From Balanoglossus misakiensis (lineage: Eukaryota; Hemichordata): a DNA stretch of 64,000 bases. The DNA lies in the NCBI GenBank assembly GCA_040954595.2, contig CM082578.2:18414001-18478000 (forward strand), read 5' to 3'. Under the pieces are notes generated by a model. The model ran no database searches. It was not told the DNA's origin and saw only the letters and a program-made list of their open reading frames with translations. The first letter of the stretch is position 1; every line of letters starts with the position of its first letter. Positions 26,601 through 39,400 of the stretch are shown here, in pieces. The position numbers and the translations under genes are program-made.

Positions 26601-29600
26601 TTTCAAGGTTAATCATTATGCGCCACATTTGCTGTGGGATGCATCAATGCCGAGATGCAATAAACGAGGAAAGATTTATTGAGAGCAGAGGAAATCCAGT
26701 GTCTGCATAATACTGACCAGCATTTGAAGGGCGGGATGAAATAAGCAATTGCGATCACAACCATGGAGGTGAATTTTAATGATTCCCCCCTCCCTCTTGA
26801 GACCAGTCATTTCGTCTGTTAACAAAGTATGTGGAGTGTGTGGGTGATTTGTGACGACTTGGAGATAGGCAGACTTTATCTTTGAGGTCAGAGGTATACT
26901 GCAGTGTAGATGGGCGAATCAATCAATCAATCAGTGAGGGCAGGGATTTTAGCTGTCAATGAAACTCGGGACTTCTATAGGATGATGCAGCTTAGTGCAG
27001 TTATAGCTGCAGTGGTTCGAGAAGGAAACTGGGGAGAATGTCAACAAATGTGATGGCAGTAAAATATTTCCAGAGCTGAAGGCAATAGTTGTCTTTTTTT
27101 TCACCAAAGATGCGTTTGTCACACAATGAGCTTTTCATCCTTCATTGTTTTATTCTTCGGTAACTACTTAACATCAGCAAAGATGTTTCCCATTATTCGT
27201 TCTTATTATCTAGTACATGTAGTCGGGAATAAGTAAAGATGCAGTACAGTGAAATACAAAAACAAAATGTTTAGCCCATCCAATTGAAACATGGAACCTT
27301 GATTTACTTATTTTCCCTATTCGTGTCGTCATGATGGCTGTTTCCAGAGGTTATTGCTGAAAAAATGCAATTATGTTGCGACAGAACAATGGAGCGTATC
27401 CCATAATTCTTTGCAAAGGGATTGCGGCCATTCGGGATATTTGAACGTTATTCGTACTGCAGTGTGTGTGTGTCTACAATTTGTAAAATATTTTCTATGA
27501 ATCACATGTTTTCCTATTATGTTGCAGATTATTAGGCTTCACAGGTTGTTTTGAATGATCAACAATATTCCTTAAATGTTCAAAATATTGCATTGACCTT
27601 GTAAATGGACCAGACCAACACATTGCATGCTGACGCAAGACACATGAATATCTTTAATTATACTGCCAGATTTATGTGTTAACTTGCTGATATTGTATAT
27701 AATAATTCTTAACACCTTGTCAACATTTGTAAGTGAAATTCTCATCTGCACATTAACACTCAGCACATGTCAGCTAATTTCTCACCCAGTCTGACGTTCA
27801 CTAATGGAACTATAATTGAGTGCTTATTACGAGGAGTGCATAAATATGTTTGCGGGTGAGACCCAAACAGTACATCACTTTATACATTGTACAGTAAAAA
27901 CAGTAAAAGAAATTGAACATTTTTTCACTCCTCATATTAATTATCATCAATGTCTGTCATGTTTCTTGAGGCCTGTTCAAAAAGTATCTGGCTGATTGGG
28001 GATTAGCAGTACATTAGAGGCTGGATTTGACTTGCTAGAAGTCCTTTTTCCTTCATCAAATGCGGCGTCTTCATTCACAGACAATTTGCAGAGAGGCGAT
28101 TTACTTCAGCAGATACTGCTGTTGAGGTTGATGCAACGAAATAAAAAGTAAATCAATGAGTTCACTGTCCTTTCGTAAATGTTGCCATCAATTTTACCCT
28201 GTGGCAGACAGAATGTGTATAACATGTGTCACACAAGTAGCAGGTTTTAGGAAAGGTGTCGCGTCCCTGCTCTGGATACGATGTTCTTCCCTGGAGTGCC
28301 ACAGTTTACGTGCTCATTTATCCCTGCTGCTGAGCACACACATCCATTTGGCTGGCAATTAATGTACGAGTGTAAAACCTGTGTTGTGGAAACTTGGCTC
28401 TTCACATGTAAAAGTAGCTAAAACCGTGACCGTGTGGTTAATTGTTATTGTGGTGTGTGGACCTGCAGGGGAAACAGTCAGACTGGAAGCAATTTTGTGC
28501 AAACTTTGTTTTCCGTGTCTCAACTTGTTTCAAGCATGGTTTCACACCTTAGAGTGCATTGAACGTCACTTAGCATGATCTTCCATCATCCATGCCAGTG
28601 ATCCTGCCAGCTACTGATCTGCTGATGGAACGGTCAAAAGGAAAAATCTCATGACCAGCTACATTTTGTATGTTTATGCAGCTGACATTTTTATGTTTGA
28701 TGGAGGGATATCAAAGGCCAAGGTTGGGATAGTACGTTGGTAAGTGAATTGGGAATCACAAATTATAATGCCTTCACTTTGTCACTTAGTAATATGGTTG
28801 TATAGTGTACTGCTTGCTATACCATGGGAACCCAGGTAAAAATGGCTGGGAAACCCTACATAACATTTACCAAGGTGCCACCTTTAACAAAAACACTGCT
28901 TGGATGCAATGTACAAATGTACACATTTTACTACACATTCATCATGTTGATGTCAATCTGCTACATGTACCTGTGGTGACTGGTGATCTTTCTTCTTTTT
29001 TTGTTGTTGCGTCTTTGCGTTGACACATGATACTGGTTGAGTCACTTGTCTCTCTTGACAAGACAAAATTAGTACAGATTGGATTACCTGTCTGACTGAG
29101 CCCCGGTGAAGAAGAGCTACCCATGTCAACTTCTGACATTTTCAGCAATCAAGTTATCAGAACAGGAACCCTAAAATTTTCTTTGATTTGAAATCAAAGC
29201 ACAACACAGTGAATGCACTACGTCTCGAAGTTTATGCCTCTGATTTCAAAGTGGTGCAGAAAGTGCAGACACACCCTATCCTGGTGAATTGTTCATTCAC
29301 ACGGTCACGTACAGCACTCACAGACACGAAACCGGCAAACAGAGGCGTTAAATGCATAGCCACAGTTCACGAAGCAAATTCCCCTGATGGGGTGACTCAC
29401 AAGTCAGAGGTCAAATCATCGAGATGAAGTTGAGGACATGTATCGCGTCTATAATCTCACAATTACAGAGATGACATGCAGAGCTAATATGAACACTCAA
29501 ACAGTCTGCAAACTCTCAGTGGAATGCAGCGCACGGCTGGATTTCTTTTGTCACCGATCAACTGAATTACTGGGTTCTGTAAATGGGATTGCAGGGGTTG

Positions 29601-30212
29601 TCTGGTTCCCCCACTTCTCGGTGGCACGAACTGTTACACGTTGTTACATTATAAGCATTGAACAGCACCTGAAATTGGTCAATCTTTTTGCATTTTACAT
29701 TGATATGTTGAAACCGTAGGGAGTTCCTGTATCACAGGGTGAACTGTCGAAAAATGAAATTGATGTGACTTGAAGCTTCTGGATAAATGAAGGTTGCTAG
29801 TCAATTAACATTTTCAAGCCCCTTCCATCCAGTTTGTTATGAGAATTGAGATTATGCCCTTCATGATTTCCTTAGGTGTGACACAAAGAAGTTGTTACTA
29901 TCGCTTTTTGCCGATGACTTTGTATTAAGATACATGTAATATCATGTTAATATGTCACCATTCCACAAAACAACATTACATGTATACTGCAAGAAAGTCA
30001 TAAAAAATTCATACCTTGTACTTTGCTGGTTTTTATTTTGTCTGATTACAGTTTTACGCAAATAACTTTTTAGGTAAAATTGTACCAGATCATTATACAA
30101 GGTCAGAGTGCAATCGCGGGTGAGTGTTTTTGCATGATGAATATGTTGCATTGTTTATTCAACATTTTAGAAGCACAGGTAGTAAATGTTGTGTCTGTAT
30201 GTCTTCTTGCAG
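23656..30212. other. Non-coding stretch upstream of the first ATP2B coding exon
   Basis: No coding exon is recognised. A solo transposon end lies at 24606–24630. A short CA tract lies near 26309–26323, and an 'aatc' tetranucleotide repeat near 26916–26932. The right edge is a good splice acceptor (pyrimidine-rich tract then AG at 30211–30212), so the last part must be intronic. Confidence 0.6.
24606..24630 (+). repeat. Solo end of the 1.2-kb intron-15 transposon family
   Basis: The sequence 'ctacatctgattttaatcag' followed by 'attg' is identical to the outer end of the right terminal repeat at 44692–44716. No matching left end is seen nearby. The adjacent DNA at 24530–24590 holds a small inverted repeat (cttggctg/cagccaag). 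It is probably a truncated or solo terminal repeat. Confidence 0.55.
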
Positions 30213-30402
30213 AGGAGGTGAGCCACTAGGACGGTAACCATGGCAGCCGAACCGACTCGACCAGAGCTCCAGTTTGGCTGCACAAAACAGGAGCTCAGAG
30301 AGCTTATGGAAACAAGGAGTCGGGAAGGACTTGAAATTATCAAGGAGAAGTACGGAGATGTTTATGAAATTTGCAACAGACTGCATACCTCACCTTCGGA
30401 TG
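30213..30402 (+). CDS. ATP2B: ATP2B coding exon 1 (5' UTR end plus residues 1–54)
   Basis: The exon begins after the acceptor AG at 30211–30212, has 27 nt of 5' UTR, then ATG at 30240. It encodes the cytosolic N-terminus ([20 protein letters not shown] and on) typical of PMCAs. The donor GT is at 30403 and the exon ends in phase 1. The acceptor before the ATG shows that at least one untranslated exon lies upstream. Confidence 0.93.
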
Positions 30403-33400
30403 GTAAGTCGTTAAGTTACAATGACACCGCAAATGTATGAATATGTGGAAGTCAAAAAGTGCATCTAAAAATTCTAATGATAGTTATGGGGGAAATGGTG
30501 TATACCTATAAAGAAAAGCTAACAGTAAGACAACAGCAGGAATGTTGGACTTTAGCAACAAATAATAGTGGTCAAGTGTGTCACTGTTGCTGATATTACT
30601 ACCACTATGTTAAACAGCCCAACTCCAACCACCGTTGGTTTCCTCGTAGTGGGTATGAACCAGATTAAAGCAAAATGCTCAGCTCTGCTTCATACAGATG
30701 TTCTTCCTCTGGTCATTGCCTGCAGCAACTTGTAAGACCCTGTGTCTCTTCACCTTCCAAGCGTAGAGTTGTTCTCCTGCACTGGTATTCATGTACATGA
30801 TGCTGAACTTAGGCTTGCCTTTATATTATTATAATAAATTATTTTTAAATGACGAGAAATCCAGTTTGGTAGAGACTATCTAGAATGGGTCTGACTCTTA
30901 TGCAAATTGACGGACTGAAAATGTCTCAAGGCATGAGAGTTGTGTAAATGAACGTTCAGCTGAATAATTTTGTTAAAATGTAACTGTCAGTCTGCACTGA
31001 ACTAAATGCAATCAGTATGACTGGAACTCAGCAAAGAGCAAGTTGTATGTGTGTCCATTTAAAAGGAGAATGTTACCAAGTACAAACAATTCATGGTGTT
31101 CCTGACAACCCCATAAATCTGTGTTTATGAAGTTAGCAGGGGGAATGAAAAAAATCAACTGTACAACCTGACTGACAAAGAGACAGATTCAATCCCACTG
31201 ATTTAAAAAAAATTTTTTTTGATCCTGTGACAGGTGTGTCTGCTAACAAAGAAGACTTGGAAAGGAGGCGTCAGGTGTTCGATGCCAATGTGATTCCAGC
31301 AAAACCACCAAAGAGCTTCCTGAGATTAGTGTGGGAGGCGCTCCAAGATACCACTTTAATTATTTTAGAAATTGCTGCTATTATTTCATTAGGGTTGAGC
31401 TTCTATCATCCAAAAGATGACAGCTTAGGTAAAGTAGATCATTTTTTTCTATTTTAATTTCAGTCCCTTTGGGGTTCCTTGGCTTCACAAAAAATCCTGT
31501 GAAGAGGAAAATGAATCTTATATAACCGATCATCATGTATATTGTTTTAATATTAGCCAATTATGCTGTCATACAGAGTCAGTTTATTGTGAAATGACTT
31601 CTAATCAAAATTGTTCAAATCGCAAAATCTTGAATGAAACAGCAACTCATTTTACATCCGTTTGGAAGCTGATTGTGCAAGAAGGAAGCACCTTCACATT
31701 TTGAAGGGAACAAGCTGCGCTGTTTGTAGGAATCTGCAGGGCATCGACTCTCCTCACTGGTCAATGTCAGATGAAATATGATTCCCTGATGTATTCTTCA
31801 GTGGACCATAATTCTCTCTTTCTCTCTATCTCTTGACAGAAACTGATCCTAGTGAATCAGAGTCGAGTTGGATAGAAGCCGTAGCTATCTTAGTGGCTGT
31901 CATTTTAGTAGTTTTTGTAACAGCTTTCAATGACTGGAATAAAGAGAGAAAATTTCGAGGTCTACAAGATAGGATAGAACAGGAGCAGAAACTTAGCGTT
32001 GTCCGTGATGGAATTGTTGAGCAGATTAATAATAAAGAAATTGTTGTTGGAGATGTATGTCTGGTCAAATATGGTAAGTGGTCAACTTTGCGTACTTTCT
32101 GTAAACTTCTAGTAAACTGTAAATTGTTTGCCAATGGTTTATGTACCCATACCAATAGATAATAAGTTGATAGTATGCCCATACAAATGATCAATATAAA
32201 CTGCCAATGAGTCAACTGCTTCCGAAAGTTATGAGTGGCAAAGGAACCAATCACAGATCTTGTTTCATTGATAAAATACTGGCTGCCTATGGGGATGGCT
32301 CTAACCGCAACAGAGGTCTTTGTGGTCTGTGTCATAAAACCACCGCAAACGTCCAGTGAGATGCATCACCCCATACGTCACTAGCTGTTTCACGTGTGAT
32401 ACAATAATTAAAGAATAATTTGTTTGTATTTATTCTACCTTTTTGGCATTCCATGGCAAAGGTGTAAGATTTTGTGTCTGCGTTTTTCGTTGTAGGTGAT
32501 TTACTTCCGGCAGATGGTATCATCATACAGTGTAATGATTTAAAAGTGGACGAGAGTTCACTGACCGGAGAATCCGACCAAGTGAAGAAGGGCAAGGACA
32601 GAGACCTCCATCTACTGTCAGGTATAGTCTACCTTCTCAACTTTGACCTGAGTATTTCCATATGAACTTTGACCCAGTGATTGAATACCTTCGCATACTT
32701 TTGCTGACAACCATGCATAAGACACTTAGTAATTTTATATTTTTTTAAGAAAGTGATACTTTTACCCTTTCACCCCAGTTCCCTCTTGGTTCAACCTTAA
32801 AGTAGAAAACAACGGTTTTGGAGAGAACCATGGTGGTGAAAGTGTTAAACATCCACTTCACAAGAAAGATGCCCTATATACCAGGTATATAGTAACTGCA
32901 GAAACAACTTGTGCTCTGATATCATCAGGCCACAACACATTACATACATATGGTACATCTTGTCTCGAGAGCAGTGATGTCCACGTACATGTAGTTCTAA
33001 TTTGTGTCTGTGTTACACTTGCGTTTACAGGTACACACATCATGGAAGGCAGTGGTAAAATGCTTGTAGCTGCAGTTGGGTTGAACTCGCAGAGTGGTAT
33101 CATCTATTCCCTATTGGGCGCCACCGAGGAATCTGATGAGCAGAAGAAGAAGAAAAAAGAAAAGGAAAAAGATGGTAGGTTGTTGATAAAAATTGTTTTC
33201 GGCATGAGCAAAGAAATGACGTCATGTTCTCTCAACTATGTCATAAAAAGAAGAAATAAAACCTGGACATGTCAAGCAAAAACATCAACCATGAATAAAG
33301 ACCTCCCCTGTTCAGAAACTCTCCAAGGTAACAAGTAGAAATGAATGTATGCCCACCAACCGATAAACAGCAGCTGAGAAACCAGCAGTGTATTTGAAAT

Positions 33401-36400
33401 AAGCGGTGTAAAATAAAGAAAATATTGATGGTGATGCAGTTGAGCATCTTTCAGGTCACCGCAGTTGGCCTCGATGAACATTTCATGCCCATCTGATATG
33501 TAGCAAGCTAACCAGTACTCCCAAGGTGCCCTCAATTTTCAACTCAGTTGTTCATTAACTACTGACTCTAGTCCAGAATGTGACTGGTCAAAGTGAATCC
33601 CCTCTGATAATTGTTGGAAAATGTTGTGCGTCTGTTTCTGTCTTTTAAAGTCATGAATAATTACCTGCATGATTTGTCTGCTGAAGTAGAAAAATCACTA
33701 ATCGTGGCAGCGACAAACAAGTTATTCGGAGACTGACCCATTTTTTCCCAGCCGACCTCACTAACCCTATGCATGCCTGGATATGTACATGTACCTGCTG
33801 ATTTGGAACTCTCATCGATATCTGGAAATGAACCAAAATGCAACTGTATTTCATTGTCAAACTTCTTCCCAAAATGCCATAAATCCACAGGCACAATGTT
33901 CAGGAAAAAATTATACCTTGAAATATTTCGTCTTCCCTGTTATACTGAGAAGTCTTTCACATGGTCTGCTAAAGCCATCAATTCTATTCCAGACACTACT
34001 CATATTTGCGTCATTATTATGCCAACACGGGAGTCACAGTGCTCTTGACGCTATTTTTGTAGAGTATACATGTACATGCATAATGGATGTTTGATTATGT
34101 CAAATATCTGAAATGGGTGCCAAGCCGTTGCAAAATATAAAAAGTTATTTGAACCAAAATTTATTACTCGAACACTAAATTCTCCGAAGCACACAAGGTA
34201 CCGACAGAAGGACTCTCCTTCATGACAAATTTATGAAATTCGTGTTTGTCAGGGTTTCATCCAGCGAGAAAATCAGTAAACGGTGTCGTTTTGGTGATAA
34301 TGAAAAAGCTTTTAGATTGGCGATATAAAAATGCGTGACATCACAGTTGTGATATGTAAAAGCGGTTCATACAAGGGGTCGTCGGGGAAGATGAGAATTC
34401 CAGCACCATTGCAGTGGACGGGAGGTGAAACCCCCAGAGGGAAATTGAAAGCGTTCTGTTTTAAAACCATTTCAGTGCAGATTAATGTGGTGAATTACGA
34501 GTCTTTTTAGACGATCTGCACGTACAGACCAGGCAGACAGTAGACGAGGCAACCCGTGTTGTGCTGGCAGTGGGAGACAAATACCTTGAGTGATGTCTGC
34601 AGTGGATTGCAGGAGACAGTTCATGAGTCTATTTTTACCTGCACCCCGATTTAAGATTAGAATGTAGTGGCTATATTGTTAGTCAGTAGAGCATGGTGTG
34701 AGATGTCAGAAGCCAGGTGCTGAGACAGATACATGTAAGCTGGAATGTGGAGGGTTTCTCACGCAATCTGAACACAGATCATTTTCATTTCTGTGCTGTG
34801 TTGAAGGAAATGTAATTCTTATATTGTATTGTCTAGAGTGACTGGGATATGTGCTCATTATCTCTCTCCGTACTGCCCACTTCACCTCCAAATTTGACTT
34901 TGCATGCATTATTTCTACATACATGTGCTTGTTGGATGTTTTCCCTGTTAACGGATATAAGGCACTATGTTGTTGTTTTTTCTCATATCACAAACCTGTG
35001 TTGTTTTTCCTCATATCACAAACCTGTGTTGACTATTGTCAAACCTGACTTGACATTGAAGCCTTGCATAAAAAAATATTGTCGCAAATGATTTTTCTAT
35101 CCAATGAAACAAGATTAATTTATTCAGAGGAGGAAAATTTGGATGGATTCTTTCATTCAAATTGTGAATGTGATCATCTGAATGTGTGCACACATTAGTC
35201 TGTAACTACTGTACATGGCCTTGTGGTTTTAGAGAAGTTCAAGAGCAGGTTATTAGGATGTCAGAACTGATGTAAGACTCATTCTGTCCATGCTCATCTA
35301 AACACTGATGCGCATGCCTGTTATGTCAGTGTTTCGGTCATTATGTAAGGTTTCAATTCAGACGGTAGCACTTTTTCCTCACAGATGTCAAAGTACACTG
35401 CAGTGTGACTTCAAGGGCGTTGACTTTACTCCCTGGCACAGATCAGCGGCACAGCCCTGGAAATTATGATTTGTGCGTATAAATTTCATGCAATATTCCA
35501 CTTAACTCGTATCCACAAACATGTATGGTTGATTGACTCAGCAAGGTCCAAAAATATATAATTTTATTATCCATGCAAAAGTGGAAGTCAATTTAAAACA
35601 TTTGGCATGGAGCAGCAAAGATCACACAGTTAGTGATATTGGATGCTTGAAAAGTCAAAGAAATGCGATAAAACAGTCAGGTGTTACTAGTATTAGATGA
35701 CTTCTTGATCTCAGCAATCCAGACTTGTGGCAACGTAACAGATCATACACAACAATCTGATGTCCCAAATCAATCTGTAGTAATCAATGATAGCCAGTCA
35801 TGTTTAACTCTGGTAATTAGTCATATCGCCCTGATATTTATAATGAATACTTGCATATAAGGTGTACCAACCAGTGTTCACTCCTCGATGATTCAAACTG
35901 TCCGTGGCACCTTAATTGACGGTCCAAGCACCTTAACTTGTCAGAATTTAATGTCATATAATAACATTATTATTATTATTATTATTATTGGAGAGTAAAA
36001 AGTCTCTGTGCATGTTTTCATTTTTTGTGACATTTCCCCTTTTTTTCCAGATGCAAAGAATGCTGATGGAGAAGCTGAGAGCAAAATGTTGGACGGAAAA
36101 ACCGATGGTGCTGTGGATGATACCAAGAAGGATAGTGACTCTGAGTCTGAGGAGGATTCTGAAGGGAAAAAAGCCAAAATTAAAATGCCTTCCTTCCCCA
36201 AAAAGGATCAGTCTGTTTTGCAACTGAAGCTGACCAAGCTAGCCATCCAGATAGGATATGCAGGTTTGTTTAATTCCAGTATCCTTTATTTGTGATCGTA
36301 AAGTGTTACTGGTGGTATCTGTTTATTTGCCCCTGGAAAATCCATAAAAGGTCTTCAAGTGTATACATGTATTCATGTCCTTGAAACTTCTGGAGTATTA

Positions 36401-39400
36401 CAATGTTTAATCATTCCTGATACAGCAAATTCACTAAGTTATCATATGTTTTCAGGCAAAAATTCCTTGTATCTGATTTTATCTTCAAAAGACTATTATC
36501 TATAATCAATGTTTCTGCCCACAGGTTCAGGGATTGCTGTGCTGACCATCATTGTGCTGGTGTTACGGTTCTGCATTGAAACCTTCGCCATCGAGGGCAA
36601 GTCCTGGAGCAACACGTACTGGTCCGATTTTATAGACTTTTTCATCATCGGTGTAACAGTGTTGGTTGTAGCTGTACCCGAAGGCCTACCGCTGGCTGTG
36701 ACCCTTTCTCTGGCATACTCTGTCACAGTGAGTATCTGTAGCAGTCTATCAGTAGAGTTGCTCGCCTTTCTCATCATGTAATGTCAGTGTCTGAGGATAT
36801 CCAGGATTTTTGCCTCGTCTGTCAAAAACAAATTAGACCCCAGTTGCTGATTTGGAATTTTGAGATCCATAAGCTATAATTTAAAGCCAAAGGTTACAGC
36901 TAATGTCCCTTTAATTAAAGTAATAGAATGGTGCAATAACAATTTTCCAGTCTCTACTTGTAACCAGTTGAATGTGTGTTGTCCAGGTCCAGTCAAAATG
37001 TCTTCAAAATCACCAAGAAACATGTACCATTTTTAAACCTCTGACTGAAAACATAAATTTTGGGCACTTGTTTTTTTGGTGTTTTTTCCCTTGTGGTTGC
37101 TAATATTCACTTTCAACCACATTTTCCCTGTTTATGCTTTGACAGAAAATGACCAAGGACAACAACTTAGTGCGGCATTTGGATGCTTGTGAGACCATGG
37201 GCAATGCCACGGCCATCTGCTCTGACAAGACAGGCACACTGACAACAAACAGGATGACGGTGGTGCAGGCCTACATTGGTGGAACCCACTTCAAAGAAAT
37301 CCCTAAACGCGATGTCATCCACGAGAAAATTCGCGATCTCCTCCATCATTCAATCTCAATAAATAGCAATTACTCCTCCAAAGTTGTGGTAAGCAAAATT
37401 GTAATGTTTGTGGTGGTTGCCGGTGATGTTTGTTGGTCACACACATATTGTGTTTGGGAAGCGAGTTCTTATTTTGGAAAGTCACCCTGTCTCCACTTCT
37501 GATGCTGTAGGATGGATTAAGATTGGGCATGGCTGCAGTTTTACCAGAACAAAACGGCATCTAATGAATGGTGTCCTCCACAGGTGTTATGCTTGTTCTG
37601 CGGAATATTTAAACTGTAATCATGCCTTTGATTGTGCCAGCAGCCAGTACTAAGGCTTGTTCTTCTCCGACTGCAATCACACTGACAATGTTGGATCAGC
37701 ACATTTCAAGTGTGATCAGGGAAAATATGTTTTTGATGTTTGCTCAAACTTTTTCCTCTATTTTTTACCTGTGTATCTTAGCCAATAGAACAAGAAGGGG
37801 AGCTTCCAAAGCAAATAGGCAACAAGACAGAGTGTGCTTTGCTGGGACTCTTGCAAGAACTAGACTATGATTACCAGGTTGTTCGTGATGAGTGGCCTGA
37901 GGAGTCATTCCATCATGTGTACACATTCAACTCCATGCGCAAGTCGATGAGTACAGTCATACCCCTTCCGAATGGAGGGTTTCGACTTTTCAGTAAAGGT
38001 GCTTCTGAAATCATGCTCAAAAAGTAAGTGGCAGCCAGATTTCCTATCTTGTTGAGACATGTCAACATTGTTGCATTGCCTCTGGTTCTGACAGAGAGCG
38101 GTCCCTCATGAAATTGACCAGCAATTCTGGAATACACTTTTGTATGACATCCAAAATCCCTAATAGATATTCAAAAGTACAAAAAAGTGCTGTAAAACGG
38201 TTGGTGATGCATCAGTGTACACAATTTATATGTAGCTGTGTGACTGTTATCCAGTCGTGTGACTGTGTTCTGCAAATTTCAACCTAGGTGTACGCTGATC
38301 CTGGATGCTGATGGCCACCCACAACCTTTCCTTCACACCGACAAAGAAGATGCCACGCGAAATGTGATTGAACCCATGGCTTCGCATGGACTGAGAACGC
38401 TGACCATCGCCTACCGGGACTTTATGGATGACGAACCGGACTGGGACGAGGAGCACATTGTTGTCTCCAAACTCACCTGTATCGCTATTGTGGGTATTGA
38501 GGACCCTGTCAGACCAGAGGTATGGGGTGTCACTTTACTCTTCTTCTCTTTGGCTGGTCACAAGCATTGCATAGAAACTCTATACAAGAAAGTTGTGCCA
38601 TGATCATTCCATACTCTTATTCAAGTGTATCATTTAAATTTATGAACGCCGTCACCTAACATTCAGATGTGCACTCTGTACATTGACATGAAGTTCATTT
38701 AATTATTTTAGAAAGTGACCAACAATACCTGAACTCACAGGAATTGATTTATCTGACATGTTTGCATTGTTAATTTCCTGAGAGTGAGTCGGATTTAAAA
38801 TGCTCCAGGTGTTCATTTAAACCTCGCGCAATTACCCTCATTGTTTTTATGATTAATAATTTGAGCCAAACAAAAGAAGATAGGCTGGAAGGGCAAAGTT
38901 CGGCATTATCATTTTTTATCACATTTCACTGGTTGCCTTCATTTTGTTCTGTCGGCTCACACAATATGTCTTTGTTCATCTCCTCCATATCGTCTGTATG
39001 CAAAAGTTGTGCGTGTGTGTGTGTGTGTCATGCGTGATTGGGATATGTGTCTGTATAATTTTGTTTGCGTGTTTGACCTGTCAGTGATTGTGTGTGTGGG
39101 AATATGAGTGCATCTGTCTGTCTGGCTGTGTCTTTTGTGTTTGGCATCTTCGTCTCTGTGTCATGCGGCTACGCCTGTGACTTTTTTTCTCTCCATCTGT
39201 GTGTGTGTGGCTATCTGTCATACCCATTTCTTCTTGCTAGTTCATTCTTTGATCAGGCATGCATTGTGTTTATGCACACAACACCACAGTCAGACGTTTT
39301 GATTGTAGTTAAAAGGGTACATTAAAGTAAGTACGTCCAAATCCAAGTGTCATCCATCCAACCCAGCTTGATACCCAGGTATGGAACAATTCTACCTATC

